The translations under genes were made by a program, and so were the position numbers. A stretch of 64,000 nt of DNA from Clostridioides difficile_D (GTDB lineage: Bacteria > Bacillota > Clostridia > Peptostreptococcales > Peptostreptococcaceae): contig OX244046.1 in the NCBI GenBank assembly GCA_945861085.1, positions 4,030,001-4,094,000 of the forward strand. Direction: 5' to 3'. The notes beneath the pieces were generated by a model. It saw only the letters and a program-made list of their open reading frames with translations. It searched no databases and was not told the DNA's origin. Each line of letters starts with the position of its first letter. Positions within the stretch are counted from its first letter, which is position 1. Shown piece by piece: positions 16,893-25,767 of this stretch.

Positions 16893-17457
16893 AATTTTTG
16901 ATTATCCCCCTATCTTTATCTCCACTTTTAATAAACTATGCTTCTTTAACATAATGATAAAAGTGAATCATTAACATGTGTCAATTTATTTCATTTATAA
17001 TGATTTTTTATTTGAAATTTAATTTTCACACTCTTACTAAACTTCTCCCTCTAAAACTTTTAAATTAGTAAATTTTTTGATGCTATATTCATCATTTAAT
17101 AGCTTAAATTATTACTTCTTATTTACTTAAAACCACATTCAAATTTTCGTCTAAAAACATGTAATTTTCTCATGATTACTAAAAATTTTATTCTTTTAAT
17201 GAAATTATATCATAACTTAAATCTTAAAACAGTTCTTTTCTTGATAGAAAAGTCAAGATAAAATTACTGAAATTATATGTAATATAATAGAAAAATACAC
17301 TAATTTATTCATGAATAACACTAATTTATAAATTTAATAATCTAACCTCTAATTAACAAAGCTTAATATTAATTATAAATTACAACCTAAAAAATAAAGC
17401 TATGATAAAATGAACATTTTATCTAGCTTTATTTTTATTAAGTTTAATATACAAAAT
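16893..17457. other. Intergenic region, AT-rich
   Basis: No gene-like frame is visible in these 565 bases. The 3' end holds the terminator of the XRE gene. Confidence 0.5.
17390..17437 (-). terminator. Terminator of the XRE regulator gene
   Basis: A long nearly perfect hairpin: AAAATAAAGCTA pairs with TAGCTTTATTTT, and the inner GATAAAATG pairs with CATTTTATC around an AA loop. Both flanks are A/T runs. Confidence 0.8.
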
Positions 17458-17892
17458 TTAGTCTATTCTACCTTTTTTATTTATATATTCTAATACATAA
17501 CCAATTCCCATACCTATAAAACTACCGACTATTCCCCACATAAAATTATCTGTAATAAATCCAATTGATATCCCCACTATAAAACCACATATCATGAAAT
17601 TCTCTAACAGTTCATCTTCTGACTCACTTTCATCATAATGTGTACTATTTGTAAGTACTTTACTCGATTCAATCACGTCTTCAGTTTTATCTCTATTTTC
17701 ATTGAATAACAACTCATCTAAAGTTATATTAAATATATTACTTAATAGCATTAAATTCTCTATGTCTGGATATGTTTTATTAGATTCCCATTTTGATATA
17801 GCTTGTCTAGATACATTTAGCATTTCAGAAAGTTGTTCTTGTGATAAATTTCTTTCTTTTCTCAGTCTCTTTAAATTTTTTCCAAAGTTCAA
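17458..17892 (-). CDS. XRE-type HTH regulator with C-terminal membrane segments
   Basis: I prefer the TTG at 17892 (MNFGKNLKRLRKERN) because GAGGTGAT sits six bases before it; a GTG nine bases upstream overlaps that site. Residues 1-60 form a canonical XRE helix-turn-helix (LSQEQLSEMLNVSRQAISKWESNKTYPD). After a short acidic linker come two glycine-rich hydrophobic segments (FMICGFIVGISIGFI and GIVGSFIGMGIGYVLEYI). This membrane-anchored XRE layout is common in Bacillota and suggests that DNA binding is coupled to a membrane signal. No adjacent target gene is obvious. Confidence 0.85.
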   Translation of the reverse strand: MNFGKNLKRLRKERNLSQEQLSEMLNVSRQAISKWESNKTYPDIENLMLLSNIFNITLDELLFNENRDKTEDVIESSKVLTNSTHYDESESEDELLENFMICGFIVGISIGFITDNFMWGIVGSFIGMGIGYVLEYINKKGRID

Positions 17893-18025
17893 TATTATCA
17901 CCTCATCTCAACTTAATTATATTTATATATTAATCGATTCACAATCCTTATATAGTTGCATTTTGTCAACTAATAGTTGCATTACTGATTTTATCTATAT
18001 TCTAGATTAAGGTAACAAAGATTAA

Positions 18026-18070
18026 AAAGGCTGTATCATAGCAATTATAAACTACTATGATACAGCCTAA
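18026..18070 (-). terminator. Terminator of the 24-18 kb PTS operon
   Basis: AGGCTGTATCATAG (18028-18041) pairs perfectly with CTATGATACAGCCT (18055-18068); it follows the last gene of the operon. Confidence 0.85.
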
Positions 18071-18073
18071 AGG

Positions 18074-18706
18074 TTAAACTTCTCTTATATTTTTAATAAT
18101 TTCACGAATCTTTTTAGCATTTTCAGCAATATCCCCAACAGTACCTTTAGTTAATAAACCACCAAATCCGCATACATCAACCCCATTTTCCAGCCATACA
18201 TGTAAGTTTCCAAAATTAATTCCACCACTTGCTAAAACTGGCATATCAGGTATTGGCGTTTTAAATACATTTACTAGTTTAGGTCCATAGAAATCTGATA
18301 TTGGAAAAGCCTTGATAAAGGCAGCGCCTAAACTCAGTGCCTCTACTGCTTCAGTCAATGATGTACATCCTGGAGCATAAGGAATTTGATATCTATTGCA
18401 AGTTTTTGCTACATCTTCATTGTAATTTGGTGCAATAATAAATTGAGCTCCATGTAAAATAGCATGACGAGCTGTTTCACTATCCAAAACTGTCCCTGCT
18501 CCCACACAAAGTGCTTCGCCATATTTTTTATTAAGCTCTTGAATTATTTCTCCAGCATTATTCAAGGTATAACTCATTTCTATAACTGTTATGCCACCTT
18601 TTATACAACCTTCAGCAATTTCACATGCACGATTAAGTGTTTCTTCTCTTACAATTGCAAGAGCCCCACATTCTGCCATTCTTTTAGTTATATTCACCTT
18701 TTTCAT
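18074..18706 (-). CDS. KDPG/KHG aldolase (Eda-type)
   Basis: The 210-residue protein is a class I aldolase of the Eda family. The catalytic lysine is in AAFIKAFPIS, the proton-transfer glutamate in VIEMSYTLNN, and phosphate-binding glycines in LASGGINFGN and GFGGLLTKG. The reaction is cleavage of 2-keto-3-deoxy-6-phospho-aldonates to pyruvate and glyceraldehyde 3-phosphate, or an analogous 4-hydroxy-2-oxoglutarate cleavage. It is the last gene of the operon, about 100 bases after the DapA-like gene, so it probably finishes the pathway started by the PTS. It resembles the aldolase acting on amino-sugar acids as much as classical Eda. Confidence 0.88.
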   Translation of the reverse strand: MKKVNITKRMAECGALAIVREETLNRACEIAEGCIKGGITVIEMSYTLNNAGEIIQELNKKYGEALCVGAGTVLDSETARHAILHGAQFIIAPNYNEDVAKTCNRYQIPYAPGCTSLTEAVEALSLGAAFIKAFPISDFYGPKLVNVFKTPIPDMPVLASGGINFGNLHVWLENGVDVCGFGGLLTKGTVGDIAENAKKIREIIKNIREV

Positions 18707-18802
18707 ATCATCACCTCTATATTCATCAAATCACTTTGCTTCTCCATTAATTTAAACCTCATTTTATAATACATATGTTAGTCATATACCAGTCTAATTA
18801 CC

Positions 18803-19705
18803 CTATCTACTACTATTTTTATTAAATATTACTCTATAATTTTCAACTACTCTCTTAATTTCTTCAAGTACTTCTCCAGTTGGTTCAGTTACAGGAAGTC
18901 GTGCAGTCCCAACATTAATTCCATTCAAGACAACAGTTTTCTTTATAACAGATGGAATTGTTCCAAGCTTTAAGATACGGCGAAGTTCTTCTATACTATT
19001 CTGAGCTTTTTGAGCCTCTTTCAAATTACCTTTCATAAAGTTATCATAAATGGCAATATCAATTTCTGTAAGAAAGTTTGCTGTTGCAGCAACAGCACCT
19101 TGAGCACCAGCTCTCAAGCTTTCAAGAATAAGTGAATCTGAACCTGAAAATACACTGAAATCCTCACTCTTAGTTACTTCAATATAAGCTTTCATGTTGT
19201 CAAGTTTACCACTACTATCCTTAATTCCAATAATATTCTTTATCTTTGACAATTCACACACTGACTCTGGTTCAATATTAATTCCAGTCTTCCCTGGCAT
19301 GTTGTACATCATAATAGGTAAATTAACTGAATCAGCGATAGTTTTATAATGTAAAATTAATTCCTCCTGTGTTGGTGTTACAAAGTATGGTGTAATAATA
19401 GATAACGCACTTGCTCCAATAGTTTCCATTCTCTTGGATAAACTTATAACTTCACGAGTTGAATTACCACCTGTTCCAACAAAAACAGGTACACGGTTGT
19501 TAGTGTGATTGATAACAATCTTTGCAAATTCAACTTTTTCATCATCTGTCAATACATGACATTCACCATTAGTTCCCAAAATAAATAATCCATAAATTCC
19601 TTTTTCAATTAAATAATCAATTAATTTGCATGTTGCTTGTTGATTTATATTTTGATTTTTATCAAATGGTGTTATCATTGCACATATAATGCCTTTATAT
19701 TTCAT
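18803..19705 (-). CDS. DapA/NAL-superfamily class I aldolase
   Basis: The start is the ATG at 19705 (MKYKGIICAM) with AGAGGG upstream, placed inside the end of the SIS gene. The 300-residue protein is a TIM barrel of the dihydrodipicolinate synthase/N-acetylneuraminate lyase family: GTNGECHVLTDDE near residue 45, MYNMPGKTGIN carrying the conserved tyrosine, and the Schiff-base lysine in IIGIKDSSG. The carboxylate-binding and active-site residues are compatible with either pyruvate condensation or 2-keto-3-deoxy acid cleavage. Because it sits in a sugar PTS operon, a sugar-acid aldolase or lyase role is more likely than lysine biosynthesis. Confidence 0.85.
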   Translation of the reverse strand: MKYKGIICAMITPFDKNQNINQQATCKLIDYLIEKGIYGLFILGTNGECHVLTDDEKVEFAKIVINHTNNRVPVFVGTGGNSTREVISLSKRMETIGASALSIITPYFVTPTQEELILHYKTIADSVNLPIMMYNMPGKTGINIEPESVCELSKIKNIIGIKDSSGKLDNMKAYIEVTKSEDFSVFSGSDSLILESLRAGAQGAVAATANFLTEIDIAIYDNFMKGNLKEAQKAQNSIEELRRILKLGTIPSVIKKTVVLNGINVGTARLPVTEPTGEVLEEIKRVVENYRVIFNKNSSR

Positions 19706-19709
19706 AAAA

Positions 19710-20309
19710 TTATATTCCCTCTCTAATAGACTTTCCAAGACTCCCTGCTGGATGCCACTTCAAATACTGCTCTACATCAAGTCCTTTAGCATATTGTAAT
19801 GCAACGCTTAATGACTGTAAGACTATTGTTTCTGCAAGAATTGAGGCACGAGGAGCTTTATTAAGACAATCCCCTTCCTGATTAACTCCTGCGAACAAGA
19901 ATATATCACAAATATTCTTTAAAAATGAATTAGCATTACCACTTACACCAATTATCCTTGCTCCATTTATTTTTAGTGTTTCAATAGTTGCTTTTAACTC
20001 TTGAGTTTCACCGCTATTTGATATTGCAATAACAACATCTCCTTCAACTACTTGACCACTTGAACCATGCACTGCTTCTGTACCATGCAATATATATGCT
20101 GGTGTTCCAGTAGATGAAAGCAATGAGGAAATATATCCTGATACATACCCTGGTTTACCAATACCAGTCACATGTACACGTCCATGATTCCTTTCAGCTT
20201 CAAAAATTAAATCACATGCTTTATTTATAGACGTCTCATCTATTGAGGCAATAAATTCTGACACTTCGTTAGATAGAGTGTCTAAAAATACAGATAATGT
20301 TTTTTTCAT
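19710..20309 (-). CDS. SIS-domain sugar-phosphate isomerase
   Basis: The 199-residue protein is a single SIS domain. Key segments are GRVHVTGIGKPGYVSGYISSLLSSTGTPA, EAVHGSSGQVVEGDVVIAISNSGETQEL (the phosphosugar-binding Ser-rich loop) and the C-terminal WHPAGSLGKSIREGI found in KpsF/GutQ-type isomerases. It lacks the CBS domains of KpsF. It should isomerise an aldose/ketose phosphate in the cytoplasm. AGGGAGGAT precedes the ATG. Its position between the PTS IIC and two aldolases suggests it acts on the imported sugar phosphate before cleavage. Confidence 0.88.
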   Translation of the reverse strand: MKKTLSVFLDTLSNEVSEFIASIDETSINKACDLIFEAERNHGRVHVTGIGKPGYVSGYISSLLSSTGTPAYILHGTEAVHGSSGQVVEGDVVIAISNSGETQELKATIETLKINGARIIGVSGNANSFLKNICDIFLFAGVNQEGDCLNKAPRASILAETIVLQSLSVALQYAKGLDVEQYLKWHPAGSLGKSIREGI

Positions 20310-20366
20310 AATGCTTATCCTCCCTAAAATTATCGTGACTACAATTAGACTTTTATATAATTTAGT

Positions 20367-21638
20367 CTAGATAGGTTTTATAAATTGTAAAATATTATGT
20401 AATATTGAACCAACTACGTTGTAATCAATATTTGGGAACGTTGCACCCTCTATACCAAGAGTTCCATAAACTGGATATAGTATAACTGGTAAAAATGCAA
20501 GTAATAATCCTACAACGAACGACCCAGCAATAGCTCCTCTCCATCCGCCTGAAGTATTACCAAATATTGCAGCTGTACCACCTGAGAAGAAACATATGTG
20601 AGCAGCTGGAATAATTACTACAGGGAATATACTAGGAAATGATGCCATAATAGCAATCGCTAATAGACCAGCAGCATATGCTGAGATAAATCCAATAATA
20701 ACTGCATTTGGTGCATATGGGAATACTGTTGGAACATCTAGTGCAGGACGTGACCCTGGAATATACTTTTCTGAAATGATTACGAATGCTGCAGTTATTT
20801 CGGCTAAGAACATACGAACACCTGACATCAGTATTGACATACCAGCTACAAATGTAAATGCCTCTATAAGCGGAAATACTAACCAATGTGTTGAGCCAGC
20901 AATCTCTTGAGTAAATGCTTGACCAGCTTTTAATGTTGCAATATAAAATAAGATTAGCATAACTATGGATAGACCCATTAAGAAGTCTCTGAATATTGAT
21001 AACCACTTAGGAAATTCTATAGTCTCTGTTGTATCATCTTTATGTTTCGAAAATAAACGCCCAATATAACCTGATAGACCATAACCAATCATATTAAAGT
21101 GACCAATAGCTTGTTCATCACCGCCTGTTAATTCACGCATAAATGGTTGACAGAACTGAGGTAGTGCGGCAGACATAAATCCTAAGATAGCTCCACCCAT
21201 TAAGATAGTGATTGTATTATCGAATCCATGTGCTTTCATGATTAAAACTAATACGCAAGAAAAGAATAAACTATGACCTGTTGTAAAGAAAATATTCTTA
21301 AACCTTGTAACACGTGCAAATACTAAATTTAATATGAATCCAAGAATTAATGTACACGAAACTGCAAAGCCATATGTACCTTGTGCAAGTGCTGTAGCTG
21401 CTTCTGGTGAAGCTATAACACCAGTAATTCCAAAGCCATGTTGGAATAATTTATTGAAATTTTGAAGTGCTCCAGTCATAGCAGAAGCACCAATACCAAA
21501 TATCAAGAAACCTATAAGTGTTTTTGAAGACCCAGTAAATACTTCAACAGCTGATTTCTTTTGAAGAATCAATCCTATACATGCAACTACACCAAGTAAA
21601 ACAGCAGGTGTACTTAACAAACTAATAATAAATTCCAT
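20367..21638 (-). CDS. PTS IIC component, ascorbate/UlaA-type
   Basis: The start is the ATG at 21638, seven bases after GGGAGG; another ATG six bases upstream abuts the ribosome site. The 423-residue protein has about ten to twelve membrane segments and the UlaA-family arrangement (LQKKSAVEVFTGSSKTLIGFLIFGIGASAM; GFAVSCTLILGFILNLVFARVTRFKNIFFTTGH, in shorter pieces). It forms the membrane channel that phosphorylates the sugar with the IIB encoded just upstream. The cluster lacks an ulaD/E/F set, so the substrate is probably not ascorbate itself. Confidence 0.9.
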   Translation of the reverse strand: MEFIISLLSTPAVLLGVVACIGLILQKKSAVEVFTGSSKTLIGFLIFGIGASAMTGALQNFNKLFQHGFGITGVIASPEAATALAQGTYGFAVSCTLILGFILNLVFARVTRFKNIFFTTGHSLFFSCVLVLIMKAHGFDNTITILMGGAILGFMSAALPQFCQPFMRELTGGDEQAIGHFNMIGYGLSGYIGRLFSKHKDDTTETIEFPKWLSIFRDFLMGLSIVMLILFYIATLKAGQAFTQEIAGSTHWLVFPLIEAFTFVAGMSILMSGVRMFLAEITAAFVIISEKYIPGSRPALDVPTVFPYAPNAVIIGFISAYAAGLLAIAIMASFPSIFPVVIIPAAHICFFSGGTAAIFGNTSGGWRGAIAGSFVVGLLLAFLPVILYPVYGTLGIEGATFPNIDYNVVGSILHNILQFIKPI

Positions 21639-21664
21639 AAACATTCCTCCCTATTTTCTTAAAT

Positions 21665-21952
21665 TTATACCTCTTTTGAAGCAAGGAATTTTTCTAGTGC
21701 TGTCTTAATTTCGTTACGGTCAACAATATTGTGAATTCCAATTATATCAAACTTCAAATTTTTATTTTTTAGTTCTTCAGCAACATCAATTAATGTTTCT
21801 ACAGCATCTCCATTGAATCCATTTAATGAATCCAATGAACCATGTTCTACTTCAATTGGAAAGTTATTTTCCTTAATAATTTGTTGAGTCTTTATTTTTA
21901 ACATTAAACTTGAGCCAACTCCTGCTCTACATGCGATTAAAATCTTATACAT
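21665..21952 (-). CDS. PTS IIB component, ascorbate/SgaB-type
   Basis: The 95-residue cytoplasmic protein carries the phosphorylatable cysteine in IACRAGVGSSLMLKIK, followed by the short Rossmann-like IIB fold (FDIIGIHNIVDRNEIKTAL). It receives phosphate from the IIA domain and passes it to the sugar in the IIC channel. TAAAGGAGG precedes the ATG. It is the second gene of the operon, 14 bases after the regulator, and 21 bases before iIC by the chosen start. Length fits the family. Confidence 0.9.
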   Translation of the reverse strand: MYKILIACRAGVGSSLMLKIKTQQIIKENNFPIEVEHGSLDSLNGFNGDAVETLIDVAEELKNKNLKFDIIGIHNIVDRNEIKTALEKFLASKEV

Positions 21953-21966
21953 AATTAAATCCTCCT

Positions 21967-24054
21967 TTATAATTCGTGTTTTTTTATAAAATCAATAATT
22001 TCTTTAGCTTCTTTAGCACTATCCAAAATCTTAAAGAACTCATCTTGTTCCAATAATTCAACCAGTTCAGACATAGCACGTAAATGACTATTATTATCTA
22101 TTGCACTTAGGCAAAACACATATTTTACAGGGTCATTCTCATCATTTCCAAACTCAATAGGGCTATCTAAAGTAGCAATACCTATTGCAATCTCTTTTGC
22201 CCCAGCTTCTGGTCTAGCATGTGGAAGCGCAACATGTTTTGTAATTACTATGTATGGTCCAGATACTTTTGCCGAGTTAATCATGGCATCTACATATCCT
22301 TCAGTCACTTTGTTATTTTCAACTAATGCAGAAGCTGACTGTCTAATAGCCTCCTCCCAATTCTTAGCTTTTACCTTTATTTTTACTAGTGTTTCATTAG
22401 TAATCTCACTTAGCATAGGCTCCTCTCTTTCCTTAGATGTAAAATTTTCTATTTGTGTAAAATAGGCTAATAACTCACTTGAAAGAATACTTTCAGAAGT
22501 TACTTTTGCATATTTTTTTATTATCTCCATAACCTCATCTATTTTAGGTTGTCTTAAAAAAATGTTACCTAATTGAATGTACACTTCACGTGTAATTTTA
22601 TATTTTTCTTTTGTGGTCATAACAGGGCTTACTTTAATCACTGGCACATCTGTTTTTAGACCTTCTGTATTATAATTAGTAGTAAATACAATGTCTACGG
22701 GTTCACTGATATTTTCCAATCCAACTGATTCTGACATTGGTATAAAATGTAAGTCAGGGAATAAGTTCGTAAGTTCTGCATGTAAAATAGCTGAACTACC
22801 AACACCATTTGAACAAACTATTAATGCTATCCTTTTTCTAAAACCATCAAATTCTTTTTTATTTGAAAAAAGTGTTGCAAAGTGCATTGTCAAGTATGCT
22901 AACTCCTCTTCCTGAATTTCTTCTCCAAATAATCCACAAAACTCTTTCATTGCATTACTTACAATTCTATAAACTAATCTATATTCTTCTTTTACTTTTT
23001 CGCAAATTGGATTATAAATAGGTAGTTTAAATAAAAGTCTGTAATAGGCTGGTCTAAAATGAGAATATAATTGTTTAAATATTTTTTCTTGACTTATATA
23101 ATAAACTCCACTTAGATATCCGAATCTTGTCATCATTTTATTTACAATTTTTGAAATTACATCCTTATCTTCTGTATCTTCTTCATAGTTTCCTACTGAT
23201 ATACCTAAAATCCAAGCACTAATATACATTACATTATGAGGTTTTATCTTCTCTTCATTCTCATATACTTCTAATAATTCCTTAGCAAATTTATATTCCT
23301 TCATTGAGCTCATAACTGAAATATTGGGAATATCTACATTTTCTTGAATAACTATTCTAGTTGAACACATCCTTGCTTTTAGAAAGATAAATATATATAT
23401 AAATTCTATTAATCTATCTTCAACAAAAGTAATTTCATATTTTTTTATTAGCTTCAATATAATTTTTTTAGCTTCTTCAAAACTGTCTAAATTATATTCT
23501 TTAATAAAAATATCAAATACTCTTGAACTTTTTTCTTTAGACAAAGTTTCTATAATGTTCTTAATAAGTACTCTCCTTATTTCCATTTCATTTCCAACTA
23601 AGTAATATCCATTTATACGATTATTCTTGACCTCTATACCCTTTTTTTCAAGATTTGGTATTAAGTCTTTAAAATCTAGATTTACAGTAGACCTGCTTAC
23701 TTTTATAGAATTTATAAAATGATTAATTGAGATGTCCTCCATATTAATAAAAAGCATTAAATACATATATAAAAGTCTTTCAACTTTACTAAAATAATAA
23801 GTATTCTTAGAATAGTTTTTTTCTAGAATTTCTTTAATTGCTTTTTTTGTTTCTTTTCTAACGATAATATCTTTATCAGCTCTTAAACATATAAGTGGTA
23901 CATTTTTTACTTTAAGCATGTCATTGATTTTATTTATTCTATAAGTAATTTGTCTCTTTGATGAGTTAGATTCATCTTGTAATCCATTAGTTGTAATCAA
24001 TGTGCTATTTAATAAAATCTGGAGAATTGATACAATTTCTTTGTCCACTACCAT
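21967..24054 (-). CDS. PRD-containing transcriptional regulator fused to PTS IIB-like and IIA domains
   Basis: The 695-residue protein has, in order, an N-terminal helix-turn-helix (about 1-160, including INHFINSIKVSRSTVNLDFKDLIPNLEKKG in parts), two PTS regulation domains (about 180-390), a IIB-like domain with CSNGVGSSAILHAEL (about 400-500), and a PTS IIA domain of the mannitol/fructose type with the phosphorylatable His in KHVALPHARPEAG (about 545-695). This is the MtlR/LicR class. No separate IIA gene exists in the operon, so this IIA domain may also serve the transporter, coupling flux directly to transcription. It is the first gene of the operon. Confidence 0.9.
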   Translation of the reverse strand: MVVDKEIVSILQILLNSTLITTNGLQDESNSSKRQITYRINKINDMLKVKNVPLICLRADKDIIVRKETKKAIKEILEKNYSKNTYYFSKVERLLYMYLMLFINMEDISINHFINSIKVSRSTVNLDFKDLIPNLEKKGIEVKNNRINGYYLVGNEMEIRRVLIKNIIETLSKEKSSRVFDIFIKEYNLDSFEEAKKIILKLIKKYEITFVEDRLIEFIYIFIFLKARMCSTRIVIQENVDIPNISVMSSMKEYKFAKELLEVYENEEKIKPHNVMYISAWILGISVGNYEEDTEDKDVISKIVNKMMTRFGYLSGVYYISQEKIFKQLYSHFRPAYYRLLFKLPIYNPICEKVKEEYRLVYRIVSNAMKEFCGLFGEEIQEEELAYLTMHFATLFSNKKEFDGFRKRIALIVCSNGVGSSAILHAELTNLFPDLHFIPMSESVGLENISEPVDIVFTTNYNTEGLKTDVPVIKVSPVMTTKEKYKITREVYIQLGNIFLRQPKIDEVMEIIKKYAKVTSESILSSELLAYFTQIENFTSKEREEPMLSEITNETLVKIKVKAKNWEEAIRQSASALVENNKVTEGYVDAMINSAKVSGPYIVITKHVALPHARPEAGAKEIAIGIATLDSPIEFGNDENDPVKYVFCLSAIDNNSHLRAMSELVELLEQDEFFKILDSAKEAKEIIDFIKKHEL

Positions 24055-24539
24055 TAATCCCTACTTTCTTCTTAAGATTAGTCTTCATATTATCATTGGA
24101 TTTTTTCATCACCTCCACAATACTTATTTTATTTGAGAATTTTATCGTTTTCAATTTCATTTAAGTATAACTTTTGTTTTAGATTGAGACAAAAATTAAA
24201 CTTATCTAAAATAGATACTATAGTACACCTGTAGATTTTATAAATAAAAAAGGTTTCTTTAGGTAAAGAAACTTAAGAAACATTTATTTAAAGAATAGAA
24301 ACTATACTAATTATGAATAAATTGCTACAAGTAAAAAGCACATTAATTTAAAATAAAATTGATGTGCCTTATTTATAATTCTAATGTATTAAATTTGTTT
24401 TTTAACTTGTAGTTTTACATCCTTTTTTCTTCAATTAACTCATCTAAATGAAAGATTTAATAATAGATGTTCCTTCTGATTTTAATATTTTAAGCCAAGC
24501 AAGTTAAAGTTTTTTCTTATATAATAAGTTGATACTTAT
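24055..24539. other. Intergenic region upstream of the PTS operon, with one hairpin
   Basis: This gap should hold the operon promoter; I cannot place it confidently. A minus-strand hairpin at 24253-24272 (GTTTCTTTA pairing with TAAAGAAAC, two-base loop) followed by a T-rich run is a probable terminator for whatever was once transcribed from 24.5-24.8 kb. Confidence 0.5.
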
Positions 24540-24731
24540 CTATTTCATTCTTTTAAGTATTTCATCTAATGAAATACACTCTGAATACCTTCCATTCCAG
24601 ATAAATCCATTGTAATATTTATATGATTGTTCTGATGACAAAAATGAATTGTCAATAGTTGTATTTGTATAGGATGGAACTATTATAACAATCAATTCTA
24701 TCCTATAAATTTTTATTTGTGAAAAATCCAC
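24540..24731 (-). pseudogene. Possible gene remnant, 63 codons
   Basis: The minus-strand frame has a GTG first codon without a ribosome site, and its upstream extension soon meets stops. The peptide (PSYTNTTIDNSFLSSEQS, NGRYSECISLDEILKRMK) looks like the C-terminal end of a larger protein. I do not recognise it. A terminator-like hairpin follows at 24253-24272. Could be a decayed gene or noise. Confidence 0.3.
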
Positions 24732-24839
24732 TAAAAATATAGTAAATCTTAAGATAATACTTACAAATATTTATTAATTAAAATTAATTAATAAGGAGAA
24801 TTATTTCACTCATTTGTGATATGGTTCTCACTTATATTA

Positions 24840-25664
24840 TTAAAGCATTTGTGTTGTGTTTTTAGAAAATTTTTTATATAGTGCATTTCCTGGATTTATA
24901 GCTATCAATACAATTGCAACTATTAAATATAACATTGCATAGTACTTTATAAGCTCTATTAAATCTCCATTAATTATCCCAATAAAAAAATTAAATAGTT
25001 GATGTATTGTAATAGGTATTATTAAAGTTTTATTTAGATTATAAAAAGTTGTCATTATAATACTAATTGATATAATTGCAATCATAAAAAATATAATATA
25101 TTTTATTAAATCAACTTCTTTAAATCCTGTTGTAAACCATATTGGTAAATGCCACATCCCCCACCAAAAACCTACTATTATTGATGCTTTTAAAGGAGAA
25201 TGTTTTTTCTGAAGGTGATTTTGAACAAATCCTCTCCAACCTAATTCCTCACCTAATGGTCCTGCAAATAAAGTTTTTAAGAAGAAATATATAAGCACTC
25301 CTAATGACGAAATTTTAAAGTTAGGTATTGTTCCATGATTTTTAGATGCTAATATAAGTATAACTACTATAGTTATTAAAACTTGTATACTAATTGCTAT
25401 TGATACTATTGAAAATTTAAATTTATTTCTAAATTTACCTTTTACATATACTAAAATTTTTTTATCTGGGTAAATTTTTTTAAATAATATCATAAATGCA
25501 AAAGTTGATGACCAAGATGATATGCACAGAGCAATATCAGATATCACTGCTGGAAGTTTTATCATTATAGTTGCTAGTGTCAATAAAAAAAGTGGTAAAA
25601 AAATTATATTTGTTAGAATAATAAAACTTACTATAGGTCTTTTTAATACTTTATTTGTTCTCAT
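24840..25664 (-). CDS. CPBP-family intramembrane metalloprotease
   Basis: The 274-residue protein has about eight membrane segments and the CPBP (Abi/CaaX-protease-like) motifs: the diglutamate-arginine motif GEELGWRGFVQ near residue 140, the histidine in GMWHLPIWF, and a second motif with His in IHQLFNFFIG. Members cleave prenylated or peptide substrates and are linked to bacteriocin immunity or surface-protein maturation. GAGGATT precedes the ATG. It lies 103 bases downstream of a MerR gene with a MerR-type promoter between them, so it is probably induced by that regulator's ligand. Confidence 0.88.
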   Translation of the reverse strand: MRTNKVLKRPIVSFIILTNIIFLPLFLLTLATIMIKLPAVISDIALCISSWSSTFAFMILFKKIYPDKKILVYVKGKFRNKFKFSIVSIAISIQVLITIVVILILASKNHGTIPNFKISSLGVLIYFFLKTLFAGPLGEELGWRGFVQNHLQKKHSPLKASIIVGFWWGMWHLPIWFTTGFKEVDLIKYIIFFMIAIISISIIMTTFYNLNKTLIIPITIHQLFNFFIGIINGDLIELIKYYAMLYLIVAIVLIAINPGNALYKKFSKNTTQML

Positions 25665-25726
25665 AAATAATCCTCATTTCAAATTAATATTTAACTGCTA
25701 TATAAGTTATAACTGCTTATATCATG

Positions 25727-25757
25727 AGTTTAAACCTATGAGTAAGTCTCAGGTCAA
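25727..25757 (-). promoter_or_regulatory. MerR-type promoter driving the CPBP gene
   Basis: Minus-strand TTGACC (25757-25752) and TAAACT (25732-25727) are 19 bases apart. The region 25734-25754 is a dyad with ACCT...AGGT ends and GAG...CTC inside. The neighbouring regulator gene ends just upstream. Confidence 0.75.
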
Positions 25758-25767
25758 TGCTTTTATG

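Noticed and set aside
18803..19705. Lysine-pathway DapA for the dihydrodipicolinate synthase-like gene
   Set aside because: It sits inside a sugar PTS operon with an Eda-type aldolase and SIS isomerase and has no lysine-biosynthesis neighbours.
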